From Microbulbifer taiwanensis (GTDB taxonomy: Bacteria > Pseudomonadota > Gammaproteobacteria > Pseudomonadales > Cellvibrionaceae): a DNA stretch of 64,000 nt. Below the pieces are notes generated by a model. It made no database searches. It worked only from the letters and a program-made list of their open reading frames with translations, and was not told the DNA's origin. This document shows, in pieces, positions 56,135 through 64,000 of this stretch (its first letter is position 1; each line of letters begins with the position of its first letter). The stretch covers positions 124,001-188,000 of the forward strand of contig NZ_JACZFR010000028.1 of NCBI RefSeq assembly GCF_014904815.1, read 5' to 3'. The translations under genes were made by a program, and so were the position numbers.

Positions 56135-57049
56135 CTATGCCGTTACCTCAGCAATGATCTTTCCCTTATAGTTTTCAACAAAACGGCTGAAACACTCATG
56201 GTGCACGGCCACGTAGTCAGTAATTCTTAGATCATTAGAGACTTTTGGCTCTATCCTAGCTATTTCTGTGATTTTATTATCAGGAAGAATGTTGAAAATC
56301 CTATATCCTTTTTCACGCAATAGATTTTCCATTTGTTGATTACGGCCCGTCCTAAATTTAATAGTGTCTTCATCCAGCTTTTGCCCAGTGACTACGAGAA
56401 AATGATTCAACACTTCAAAGAAAACGAAGGGTTTGTGATCCCGTAGCACTTGCTGCAATCCCTCAATTACTTCTAATTCTCCGCCTTCTACATCTATCTT
56501 CACAATAGAAATGTCACTCAAATCCATTTGGCTAAATACATCGTCCCCCTTGGCCACATAGATAGACTGCCTGCCAGTATAAAAATCCGCAGGACGAAAA
56601 CCTTCAATTGTACTTGCCGTGGAATCGACATTGCTACTCCGCTTCAATAACTGTAATACTGCAGAATGATTCGACAAGCCGACCGGAAGGAGAGTGTGTG
56701 TGCTCAGTCTATTCTCTTTAATAAATTCGCTGATAAAATAACAGCAGTCAAGCTGGGGTTCGAAGCCGATATATTCCCTGTTTTGATCAAAAGATAGTAA
56801 TTTCCCCAGCGTTTGCCCCCTATTGGCACCAACGTCAACAAAAACACCTTGCTTTGACTCCAGCGCTGCTTTGTATGCGACATCAAGCCATGCTTCATGC
56901 TCATTGTCGAGAGATAGACGGTTTACAAAAAAACTCTTCGCTCTATACTGCCCATCACCGATTCTTCTTGATTTGATGTGGTTTACGAGGAGGCTCAACG
57001 CTTTCCGCAGCCTATAGTAAATACGTTTTACAATTGAAAGAGTATTCAT
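56135..57049 (-). CDS. FkbM family SAM-dependent methyltransferase
   Basis: A 304-residue methyltransferase. The SAM-binding loop is GVFVDVGANRGQTLGKLL (about 68-85) and the second family motif is IVKIDVEGGELEVIEGL (about 183-199). FkbM enzymes O-methylate sugars or natural products; in surface-polysaccharide clusters they methylate glycans. Codon use and base composition are clearly AT-richer than the housekeeping genes to the left, and insertion sequences flank it on both sides, so it was probably acquired horizontally. Confidence 0.88.
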   Translation of the reverse strand: MNTLSIVKRIYYRLRKALSLLVNHIKSRRIGDGQYRAKSFFVNRLSLDNEHEAWLDVAYKAALESKQGVFVDVGANRGQTLGKLLSFDQNREYIGFEPQLDCCYFISEFIKENRLSTHTLLPVGLSNHSAVLQLLKRSSNVDSTASTIEGFRPADFYTGRQSIYVAKGDDVFSQMDLSDISIVKIDVEGGELEVIEGLQQVLRDHKPFVFFEVLNHFLVVTGQKLDEDTIKFRTGRNQQMENLLREKGYRIFNILPDNKITEIARIEPKVSNDLRITDYVAVHHECFSRFVENYKGKIIAEVTA

Positions 57050-57295
57050 TAATTCTCGATTCCGAGTTTACTAGTCTAGAGAGTGCGACATCGATATTCA
57101 TCCGAACTGATAGGATGGGTCAACAAACTCGTTTTCCCTAAGGCTCTATGTAAGTGGTTAGTATCATTTTAATCTGACCACGGTAACATAGGAGTAACAA
57201 TTCCGCCCAATTTTATAAACACGATACTATCAGAGTTTAGTAAGAGAGCGTAGGCTTTCCTAGCTGGTCTTACCCACGATAAGTAGACACCCTAA

Positions 57296-58105
57296 CTATG
57301 CGCTTTTGCGCTCAAATTCCGCAGGGCTGATATGCCCAATAGCGGAGTGCCTGCGTACTCTGTTATAGAATACTTCAATGTATTCGAAGATACCGCTCTT
57401 TGCGTCCTCAATACTCTCGTATTGTTCTGCAAATACTAGTTCGACTGTGAGCCGACTAAAAAACGATTCCATTGCTGCATTGTCCCAGCAATTTCCCTTC
57501 CTGCTCATACTGGGCTTGCAATCATTCTTCTCGATAAAGTAACGGTAATCTCGAGCGCGATACTGCACACCTCGATGCGAGTGGATAATCAGTCCGGGGC
57601 GAACCTACCGGCGCTGAAAGGCCATCTTGAGAGCGTCCGTTACCAACTGTTCTGTCATGCTCGCATCCAGGGCCCAACCTACGATCGCCCTCGAGTAAAG
57701 ATCCATCACCGTCGCCAGGTACAGCCAGCGATCGCGCACCCAGATGTACGCGATATCCGTAGTCCATTTCTCATTCGGCTTCTCGGCGATAAACTGGCGA
57801 CTCAGCAGATTCTCTGCCACGTTACTCATCGCTTCTGCGGGAGGGCTATACTTGAAACCCTTTCCATTGCGGGCTCGTATTCCTCTCAAACGCATGATTT
57901 TCACTACGAAATTGACGCTACACTTGATGCCCACCGCATTCAGCTCCTCTGCGACCCTGGGAGCCCCGTAGCGCACTTTGAACTCCGCATAGGTTTCGAC
58001 GACCTTGGCTTCCAGTCGCTCTCGACGGCAAGCTGACGCGCATTGCGGACGCTTTTCCCACTTGTAATGTCCAGACACGGATACCTTCAACAAGCGACAC
58101 ATCAC
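57296..58105 (-). pseudogene. IS3 orfB transposase, broken by amber codon and D-to-H change
   Basis: The catalytic rve domain reads KWTTDIAYIWVRDRWLYLAT and MDLYSRAIVGWALD, then an in-frame TAG at 57605-57607 after AFQRR. The same frame continues with RPGLIIHSHRGVQYRA and MSRKGNCWDNAAMESFFS. IS3 transposases have HSDRG here, so the second catalytic Asp is His. The first Asp and the Glu are still present. Confidence 0.88.
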
Positions 58106-58150
58106 TGTCAGTGGAAAATCATCGCGATACTGCTCGATCAGAGCAGTACT

Positions 58151-58460
58151 TCACTCTTGGTTTTTCGCGAAGTACGCCGTCGCCTTTTTTAAAAACTCGA
58201 CCTCTTCTCGGAGCGTTTCATTCTCGAGCCTGAGCTTCCGTACCGATTCACTCTCTTTCTTGGAATAATCTACCCCATCCAGGGAACTGAACTGCTTATC
58301 AGAGAGCCGATGAAACTGCCTACGCCAGTCATAGATCTGTCCAGGGTGAATCCCCAACACACGCGCGACTTCAACGGCAGTTACGCCCTCTTGATCGCTA
58401 CGACGAACCACCTCCCGGCGGAACTTTTCTGTATATGCCGTAACCTTTTACTTACCCATG
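58151..58460 (-). pseudogene. IS3 orfA, early stop codon
   Basis: The helix-turn-helix protein reads TAYTEKFRREVVRRSDQEG, TAVEVARVLGIHPGQIYDWR and a leucine-zipper-like tail (KLRLENETLREEVEFLKKA). The likely native start, ATG at 58460 (MGK), is followed at once by TAA, so translation must restart at a GTG further in, near 58411. Confidence 0.82.
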
Positions 58461-58576
58461 GTACACCTCCATGTCAAGCCGAAACCTAACTATACAGGGT
58501 GTCTACTAAACGTGGGTAAGTCTTTAGCCTAACGCCACCTTGTCGATAAGAGAGGGTGGTAGAATTGGTTTACACG

Positions 58577-58927
58577 TCAGACTTCCCACCCGATTTGCTC
58601 TAACTCTCGAACGTTGGCTTCGTCCCGTTGTCGGTTGACTTCCAGCTTCGAAACCCAGAAATCCAACTTAGACTTCGGCAGCCGTGCCAAGGAGCAAGAA
58701 GGGTCAGGGTGCCGGTGCCAGAAGCAACCGTGAACGAAAACGACCCTCTTCCTTCCAGCAATCACAAGCACAGGAACCGGCTTCCCGGGTAAGTTCGACT
58801 TGTGCAGTCGGTACCGGCACCCCACGCCGCGCACCATCCTTCGAACACGCATCTCGGGCTTCACATGCTTGTTCCGGATATGTCCCATTCGTTCGCTTCG
58901 TTCGGCCTTGATGAGCGTGTCTGCCAT
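58577..58927 (-). pseudogene. vsr: Very short patch repair endonuclease-like gene, probably inactive
   Basis: A 116-residue Vsr-like protein. MADTLIKAERSERMGHIRNK, NLPGKP and VVFVHGCFWHRH are diagnostic; Vsr nicks T:G mismatches left by cytosine-5 methylation. Two changes suggest damage. The catalytic Asp that normally follows the GKP/GRP motif is absent (GKPVPVLVI), and the protein stops after EQIGWEV, before the conserved W-E-C end. No dcm-type methyltransferase is in the window. The ATG at 58927 follows AAGG; a TTG at 58963 overlaps the upstream RHH gene. Directly downstream of that gene, probably co-transcribed. Confidence 0.75.
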
Positions 58928-58965
58928 TCGTTGCCTTGGGTTCGGCAGAACACACAGGGCCAATG

Positions 58966-59148
58966 TCAGCCGTTCTCGTTCACTTCGGTTGGCTGGAGCA
59001 TGTCCGCTTGCTGATCGTTCTTGTACCGCTCAACGAACGCTTGCACGGCTTGCCGTAGCACAGCCGATCCGCTCATGTTCATTGATACATACAGGTCAAC
59101 GAACTGGTCATGAAGTTCTGGTTCGATCCGGACCCACAGCACTGCCAT
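58966..59148 (-). CDS. Small ribbon-helix-helix-like protein
   Basis: A 60-residue protein MAVLWVRIEPELHDQFVDLY... followed by a helix ending AVLRQAVQAFVERYKND. One beta strand and two helices of this size fit a CopG/Arc-type ribbon-helix-helix DNA-binding protein. The ATG at 59148 is chosen; the frame is open to 59388, but that part is Cys- and Gly-rich without pattern. A GTAGC-containing dyad just upstream could be its own operator. Downstream lies the vsr-like gene with the frames almost touching. Confidence 0.6.
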   Translation of the reverse strand: MAVLWVRIEPELHDQFVDLYVSMNMSGSAVLRQAVQAFVERYKNDQQADMLQPTEVNENG

Positions 59149-59170
59149 TTTTTGCCCATGGAAAGAAAAT

Positions 59171-59187
59171 GTAGCACATGTAGCTAC
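59171..59187. promoter_or_regulatory. Candidate operator of the RHH gene
   Basis: GTAGCACATGTAGCTAC contains GTAGC twice and the perfect palindrome GTAGCTAC, about 25-40 bases before the RHH start codon. RHH proteins often bind such paired short sites to repress their own gene. Pattern and position only. Confidence 0.35.
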
Positions 59188-59459
59188 AGAACTAAAAGAG
59201 AACCGGGTCGGCTCTTCACCACCTTCTTCTCCATTCCCACGGGGGCAACCGGCCACTTCCGGGCTGTGCCCACAGACCCGTTTCGCTGCCTGGGCTTCGT
59301 TCTCCAAGTCGTACAATCGGTTATCAGTTACGCACTTCTGGTAGACCCAACTGACAATCCACTTCCCAGACCGACTGGAAAAACACATTAGCTCGTGAGG
59401 CTATATGGCTGACACAGAGTTTTGAGCACCCTCCGACTGGTCTGAAATACTCTAACAGA
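59188..59459. other. Spacer between RHH gene and glycosyltransferase
   Basis: Nothing recognisable except an open frame in continuation of the RHH gene; no repeat or terminator is obvious. Confidence 0.4.
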
Positions 59460-60602
59460 TCAGTGCCGCAAGAACCACCATGCGAGCCTTGAGTTCCAGC
59501 TCACAAACAGGAGAATACTCTGCCACCAATTCAAACTTAATCTTTTCTGATACTTCCTAATTTCAGGCAAGTATTTCCTGTACTGCCTCCAAGATAGCTT
59601 GAATAGATCCCGATGCTTCTGGAAAGCGCCCCAGTCAATGCGAAAGTCTTCAGGAAAAAATTGAACATCAACTACCGGCAATGTCCCAGGTTTATGTTCA
59701 AACATCCGGGTACTCTGGTCGTTCATGAAGTGATTTAAATGACCGGCGAATACGCCATCCAGGCTAAGATCGTAGTGTAATTCCACCGATGAAAGAGTTT
59801 TCCAATCATCTCCACCAAGGTCTACACCCTTCTCCAGTTCTTGTTGAAAATTAGATATTAGATGAGCTCTAAACGGAAAACGATCACCAGCCGACAGCCC
59901 CCATACCTCTCGAGCAATTCTTGCTTGCTGTTGATCACTGCCTTGTGCATACCAAACATCTGCATGAGAGTGATGGAGCGTGAAAACAGATAGTTGATGA
60001 ACGGCGGCCCTGCACAGAAGCGTTAACCCTGTCGACCTAAACCAATTAAAACGATGCCAAGGAGCCCAAGTTCCAAATGGGTACTTAGAGGAGGAATATA
60101 AATCCCATTCATAAGTCTGCTTTACTCCTAGAAACTTGATAGATGGAACCTTATCCCCCAGTTCCAAAACGTGCGATTGCAGCTTCTCAACAAAATCTAC
60201 TGACAGAATATCGTCATCGTCTAGGTTTGTCGTCAAAATAAGATCACAACCTCTTGACATATATCTCTCTAGCCACGCGAGCCTGGCCAAGTTGTCGCTC
60301 GCACTGTACACATGCAGATGTGACCTCTTTCTCTTAGCAATGAGAGACCGCAACCTTCTCCGGTACTCCATCGGTAAGTCAGGGTCGATAATCAGTATCC
60401 AATCAAAGTTCTGATTAGTTTGTGCCAAAACGTTTGGCAAGCATGCGGACTCAAACAATGCAAACCTAAAATTAAGACGAGAAGGGTCAAGTGGATCGCT
60501 ATTAACAATTCCGTCATTGCCAGCACGATTTCCGGGGCCATCGACATTCATTCTATACGAGAATCTTGTCAACAAGACATGGCCAATAGTCAAGGGCTTC
60601 AT
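59460..60602 (-). CDS. Putative rhamnosyltransferase-like glycosyltransferase
   Basis: A 380-residue GT-A-type protein like the putative rhamnosyltransferase family (PF11316 pattern): IGHVLLTRFSYRMNVD at the N-terminus, FESACLPNVLAQTNQNFDWI, then an acid-rich nucleotide-sugar/metal motif in TTNLDDDDILSVDFVEKL. It probably adds a sugar to a surface or secreted glycan. The start at 60602 has GGAG six bases upstream; an ATG at 60614 is possible. AT-rich like its neighbours. It follows the phosphopantetheinyl transferase gene after 186 bases. Confidence 0.78.
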   Translation of the reverse strand: MKPLTIGHVLLTRFSYRMNVDGPGNRAGNDGIVNSDPLDPSRLNFRFALFESACLPNVLAQTNQNFDWILIIDPDLPMEYRRRLRSLIAKRKRSHLHVYSASDNLARLAWLERYMSRGCDLILTTNLDDDDILSVDFVEKLQSHVLELGDKVPSIKFLGVKQTYEWDLYSSSKYPFGTWAPWHRFNWFRSTGLTLLCRAAVHQLSVFTLHHSHADVWYAQGSDQQQARIAREVWGLSAGDRFPFRAHLISNFQQELEKGVDLGGDDWKTLSSVELHYDLSLDGVFAGHLNHFMNDQSTRMFEHKPGTLPVVDVQFFPEDFRIDWGAFQKHRDLFKLSWRQYRKYLPEIRKYQKRLSLNWWQSILLFVSWNSRLAWWFLRH

Positions 60603-60788
60603 TCGACACTCCATTCAGTTTTATTTTCCAACTAAAGAACCAACTGCTTCGAAAATCTTCCATCTTATTTACCGCGAAGCCAAGCCTTAGCGTACAAACT
60701 AATCTTGAGCACGAAACACAAAGTATAACTTTTTTACGCGTTTTCCATAGCATCAAGATGCTACAGCCTAGCAAATAGGTTCTGGCAA

Positions 60789-61490
60789 TTAAATACTACA
60801 AAATGTCAACACACCGTCAGGCTCAAAATAGGTAATAACTTCATACTCTTTGCTACTGAATAACCTACCCTTAAGATAATCACTCACAGATATACTCAAG
60901 AGGGCACCTGTTGATGTTTTCTGAACATCCGTCACCCGAGCTTCTTCAAACCCAAAATATTCCCCAATCTGATGGTGCACAGCTTTGAAAAAAGACTCCT
61001 TCGCAGAGAATATAATTGTTACCACTTGCCGCACTGATAAATTCAAACGAACAAACAAGTCCTCCTCCTCCATAATAGTAACAACACTCCGCAAGTTCTG
61101 GACTTCAAAATCTGCTACCCACTTTTCAATATCGACACCGATTGAATCAGAAAGCGCTACTCTTGGCTTAACAATTGCAATAGCCCTAGCTCGGTCATGA
61201 CTTATCGATCCTACACTCCCCCTAGGCCAGACTGGGCTACGATTCTTTCCTATTACAACGTTGCTATCGGAGTATCCCAGCTGTAACAATGCATGTTTTG
61301 CGCAATACCGACCGGCCAAAAACTCAGCCTTTCGTTTCGGGACAGCCTTAACCAATTCCACCGGGAAATTAATATCGTACTCTGTAAAGAGCATGTCGGA
61401 ATAGTATTCAGCGTCAAACCGACACATGATTATGGCGCTGCCACGCAAAGCCTGATGTCGAAGTTTAACTTGCGCACTCATCATAAACAC
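60789..61490 (-). CDS. 4'-phosphopantetheinyl transferase (EntD/Sfp-like)
   Basis: A protein of about 233 residues that transfers phosphopantetheine from CoA to carrier proteins. The motifs are RKAEFLAGRYCAK, WPRGSVGSISHDRARA, IGVDIEKW (metal-binding Asp and Glu) and FSAKESFFKAV, the order and spacing of the EntD group used for secondary metabolites and siderophores. The start is uncertain: the GTG at 61490 has GGAGG 11 bases upstream; a GTG at 61502 or ATGs at 61484/61481 are alternatives. It lies just after a type II thioesterase gene, the usual company in NRPS/PKS clusters. Confidence 0.88.
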   Translation of the reverse strand: MFMMSAQVKLRHQALRGSAIIMCRFDAEYYSDMLFTEYDINFPVELVKAVPKRKAEFLAGRYCAKHALLQLGYSDSNVVIGKNRSPVWPRGSVGSISHDRARAIAIVKPRVALSDSIGVDIEKWVADFEVQNLRSVVTIMEEEDLFVRLNLSVRQVVTIIFSAKESFFKAVHHQIGEYFGFEEARVTDVQKTSTGALLSISVSDYLKGRLFSSKEYEVITYFEPDGVLTFCSI

Positions 61491-61542
61491 GGTGAATTGC
61501 ACCTCCGTGGAGTTAAAACTTACCGATTTCAGAGTAATTCAT

Positions 61543-62274
61543 TTAACCAATGATATCAGCTACTAGGCTGAGCACCTTCTCTTTGTTACTATCAATGAAA
61601 AAGTGATTACCATCTACCGCATTCAATGTGCAATTTCTAGTGAAGTGCAGATCCCAGGCTTTTGCATCTTTAAGTGGGACGGTATGATCACCAGTCCCAT
61701 AAAACACATGTGCTCGAGAGTTAAGCTTACTTAGACTTTGCTGGTAACTATCAACAAGTTTGAAGTCAGCTCTCAATGCCGGGATAAAAATGGTCTTAAG
61801 CTCTTCATTTTGCAAAACAATTTCTGGAGTTCCGCCCATATTACGTAGCGCCTCCAAAAATTCTGTTTCAGGCAAATCATAGATAGGAGCATCTTTACGC
61901 TTTACTGACGGAGCGGGACTTGCGGATGCAATAAAATCTTTAGGGCCGGGAAAACCTTTTCTAACAAGCTTCAATGCAACTTCAAATGCAACTCTGGCGC
62001 CAAGACTGTGGCCAAGCATAATATAGTCATCATCGATTAAAGCGCACATATTATCCGCTACAATCGTGGTTAATTCTTCCATATCATCAATAGGCACCTC
62101 GGCTATCCTACCGGCTCTGCCGGGAAATTGGAGCCCTAATACTGAGACATGTCCTGGCAACGAATTATGCCAAGATGCAAAAGTTGAGGCGTTTCCGCCA
62201 GCATAGGGAAAACAAAAAAGCTTTTTATAAGGGCCATTTTTTTTATTGAACACTGAAAACCACTTCAATTGCAT
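61543..62274 (-). CDS. Type II thioesterase (NRPS/PKS editing)
   Basis: A 243-residue alpha/beta hydrolase of the GrsT/RifR class: LFCFPYAGGNASTFASWH, LQFPGRAGRIAE, nucleophile Ser90 in MLGHSLGARVAFEV, then the Asp in YGTGDHTVP and the His in DGNHFFID. Such enzymes remove wrong acyl groups from carrier-protein arms of NRPS or PKS lines. It is 40-50 bases before the phosphopantetheinyl transferase on the same strand. No synthase gene is visible in the window. Confidence 0.88.
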   Translation of the reverse strand: MQLKWFSVFNKKNGPYKKLFCFPYAGGNASTFASWHNSLPGHVSVLGLQFPGRAGRIAEVPIDDMEELTTIVADNMCALIDDDYIMLGHSLGARVAFEVALKLVRKGFPGPKDFIASASPAPSVKRKDAPIYDLPETEFLEALRNMGGTPEIVLQNEELKTIFIPALRADFKLVDSYQQSLSKLNSRAHVFYGTGDHTVPLKDAKAWDLHFTRNCTLNAVDGNHFFIDSNKEKVLSLVADIIG

Positions 62275-62361
62275 ACGTAAATATCGTCCATTGTTCTCAT
62301 GTGGGTATTTTGACTCTTATACCAGACCGGCTAAAAAAATTTATTCAATACTGCCGCTTAA

Positions 62362-63535
62362 TCAAGCGGCGTCCCGATCAGCGGTTAATACCTCTTCTAT
62401 ATCTTTGAGTTTCACCTCAATGATTACCTTCGCGAGGTAGTCGAGGCCCCGGAGTTTTCTCCACCTTCCTTCCGAATAAATTCCTAGATTAAACAACATA
62501 TGCAGTATTCCACCTACCAATAGGTTGCCTTGAAAGTACTTTATTCGATATCGCACCGTCCCACCCGTCAACCCTACTAGGTTCGCGGTCCAGATGCTCA
62601 TCCAGTACTTGGCTAGGAAATCGTATGAGCTCATCAGTTATTCATGATCCGTTAGCCACACTCGGTAACTCTCTGGGTTTTGCCTCATACGCCATGATGA
62701 TGGTATCGAATACATTCTCCACAACAGTCCAGTCTCGGCATGCTAGGTGTTGTCCAGGAAATGCTTGATTTTCCGAAGACTCGACCTGAGCAGCTTGCTG
62801 AGCATATTCACCGCCTATTGTGTACCCGGCAAAACTGCGGGAGCGTCTCCGGCTAGACTTCTTCCAGCGCCACCCTCTCCCCATGGCGCCATCTCCAATA
62901 ACCGGTTCTGGGCCATTCATGCCTCGCACCTTCTAACTATCTGGTGCACCTTTTCAGCTAAGCGTCGATTACCGACACCCATCTTCAGTTACCTAAAGAA
63001 ATATTACCCGTGCTCGTTCGCGCCAATGACGACTAATTCGGAGAGCGTGCATTCTTTCGAGCGAAGGCCGCTGCACATACTGTCCTCCCGGACGTGCACC
63101 TAGTGATCTTAACTAAGTCGCGCGGTTCGCCAGATATCTGCTCGCCCTTCCGCTAAGCCTTTAGGCTAGCCATCATGCGAGCCAAAAGACCTCTCGCTAC
63201 CAGGCCAACCAGTTGTCGAAACGGCATCTTCCATTCCTCCAATTGAAACGCTCTTCAGGCATGACCATGGTAGCACAACTTCCAGTGAGCACACATTGCC
63301 TATAGACGGCTGCACCAAAATCAAGCAGCAGGTAACTGACTCTCCGCCTTTACTACGGACCTTCGGCACCTTAACAGTTAAGACGCCAAACACGGCCTCT
63401 ACATTACGATATCGCACTCCGGCAGGTCGTCATTGTGGGCTACTGTAACACGATTATCGAACAGGCGACGGTACACACCTCCTTTCCGAAGATCGACAGC
63501 TCGGCCCCGATCGCCCACTGCAGCGGCTACCGCGC
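62362..63535 (-). pseudogene. Heavily decayed IS256-family transposase
   Basis: Pieces of one Mutator-type transposase appear in order on the minus strand, in different frames and with stops. Near 63470-63440 is a worn N-terminal part (NDDLPECDIV). At 63417-63166 it reads VLTVKVPKVRSKGGESVT and SLEVVLPWSCLKSVSIGGME. At 62929-62642 it reads RGMNGPEPVIGDGAMG with a catalytic Asp, then AYEAKPRELP. At 62634-62362 the C-terminus follows with ILHMLFNLGIYSEGRWRKL and RGLDYLAKVIIEVKLKD. The gene is long dead. Confidence 0.8.
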
Positions 63536-63836
63536 GTCACAGCCAAGCAACTCAGTTAGTTGGCATAAGATTCTTATCGAGCTGTAAATTCAACACCCAT
63601 ATTTCTTTAATAGCGGCGCACTCTTGACGCATTGATTGGCGACAACGAATTAACTAAGAACGCTTCTCACTTTCAAAGCTCCGAAGGCTAAATTCGATTT
63701 CAACTCGCGAAAGAACTAACGCCGATCTCAAAGCGCACCACGATGCAACCATCCACAAATAACTTTAGCCTATTCTGAATCTTATTAAAATTTACCGTAG
63801 TTTAAAAAAACAGCGATCCAGCAGGTAAGTCATTCA
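63536..63836. other. AT-rich stretch without recognised features
   Basis: About 300 bases between the IS256 remnant and the right-edge gene. Short frames only; no hairpin or repeat stands out. Confidence 0.5.
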
Positions 63837-64000
63837 CTAAGTACTTATGACTTTGCGTGTCACTGAAGTCGCACTATCGTAACCGAAAAATTCGAAGTCT
63901 TTTGTAAATTTTTCCTCAACCATCTTTATAAGCTGAGGAGTATAATACTTTGACAATAACTCACTTGCATCTGTGGAATGTGCCCTCTCGCTAGCAGCAA
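63837..64000 (-). CDS. C-terminus of a sulfotransferase-like protein (cut by right edge)
   Basis: The last 53 codons before a TAG stop read ...ASELLSKYYTPQLIKMVEEK, then FTKDFEFFGYDSAT. The pattern tyrosine-threonine-proline, a helix, and D-F-E-x-F-G-Y is how sulfotransferase family 2 proteins end. Only the tail is inside the window, so the assignment is tentative. It would fit the glycan-modifying genes nearby (methyltransferase, glycosyltransferase). Confidence 0.5.
   Translation of the reverse strand, partial: AASERAHSTDASELLSKYYTPQLIKMVEEKFTKDFEFFGYDSATSVTRKVIST

Larger units (their letters stand above)
57269..58520 (-). mobile_element. Decayed IS3-family insertion sequence
   Basis: Inverted terminal repeats of about 25 bp (CTTACCCACG..AGTAGACACCCT at 57269-57293 and its near complement at 58496-58520) enclose an orfA/orfB pair on the minus strand. 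Both frames carry nonsense mutations and orfB has lost a catalytic residue, so the element cannot move by itself. A target duplication is not evident. Confidence 0.85.

Noticed and set aside
58684..58911. Plus-strand frames over the vsr region as new genes
   Set aside because: They are antisense to the recognisable Vsr motifs.

Overview
The window is a gammaproteobacterial chromosome segment. The gene order leuCDB-asd-usg-fimV-truA-trpF-(trpBA)-accD-folC-dedD-cvpA-purF-metZ is the one known from Pseudomonas and its marine relatives. The GC-rich coding sequence, the many short palindromic intergenic repeats and a two-ATP-cone class Ia ribonucleotide reductase fit a marine Cellvibrionales or Microbulbifer-like organism. 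That placement is inferred from general knowledge, not from a database search.

Layout. 1-7.6 kb: an MFS transporter cut by the left edge, a divergent LysR regulator, a second MFS transporter, and a moxR/DUF58/transglutaminase operon. 7.8-27.5 kb: one long leftward housekeeping block for amino-acid, folate, purine and fatty-acid precursor synthesis (metZ, purF, cvpA, dedD, folC, accD, trpA, trpB, trpF, truA, fimV, usg, asd, leuB, leuD, leuC). 27.7-41.6 kb: a LysR gene divergent from leuC, an outer-membrane barrel protein, an MDR oxidoreductase, aroC and prmB, folE, a CHMI-type isomerase, a hydrolase, sixA, a DUF4389 protein, gpsA, htpG, a class C beta-lactamase-like serine hydrolase and a peroxiredoxin. 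41.9-47.2 kb: an iron/redox and arginine block (bfd, DUF2254, bfr, grxD, argD, argF). 48.0-52.8 kb: nrdA and nrdB, preceded by a regulatory region with a DnaA box and two NrdR-type boxes 32 bp apart.

The window changes character at about 52.9 kb. From there to the right edge it is a mosaic of transposons and AT-richer accessory genes. An IS481-family remnant is split by an intact IS66 element with a perfect 8-bp target duplication. After it come an FkbM-type methyltransferase, a decayed IS3 element, a ribbon-helix-helix protein with a damaged vsr gene, a rhamnosyltransferase-like gene, a phosphopantetheinyl transferase and a type II thioesterase. The right end holds a heavily decayed IS256 transposase and the C-terminus of a sulfotransferase-like protein. 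The phosphopantetheinyl transferase/thioesterase pair is the usual accessory set of an NRPS or PKS pathway, but no synthase module lies inside the window.

At least five families of palindromic repeats lie between genes. Some have altered gene ends: one supplies the stop codon of the transglutaminase gene, one is inserted exactly at the DUF58/tgpA junction with a duplication that restores the ribosome binding site, and one probably encodes part of the TruA N-terminus. A two-copy family (asd/usg and leuC/LysR intergenic regions) keeps its core but has different, internally self-complementary arms, which suggests selection on the fold. I saw no tRNA, rRNA, CRISPR array or prophage.
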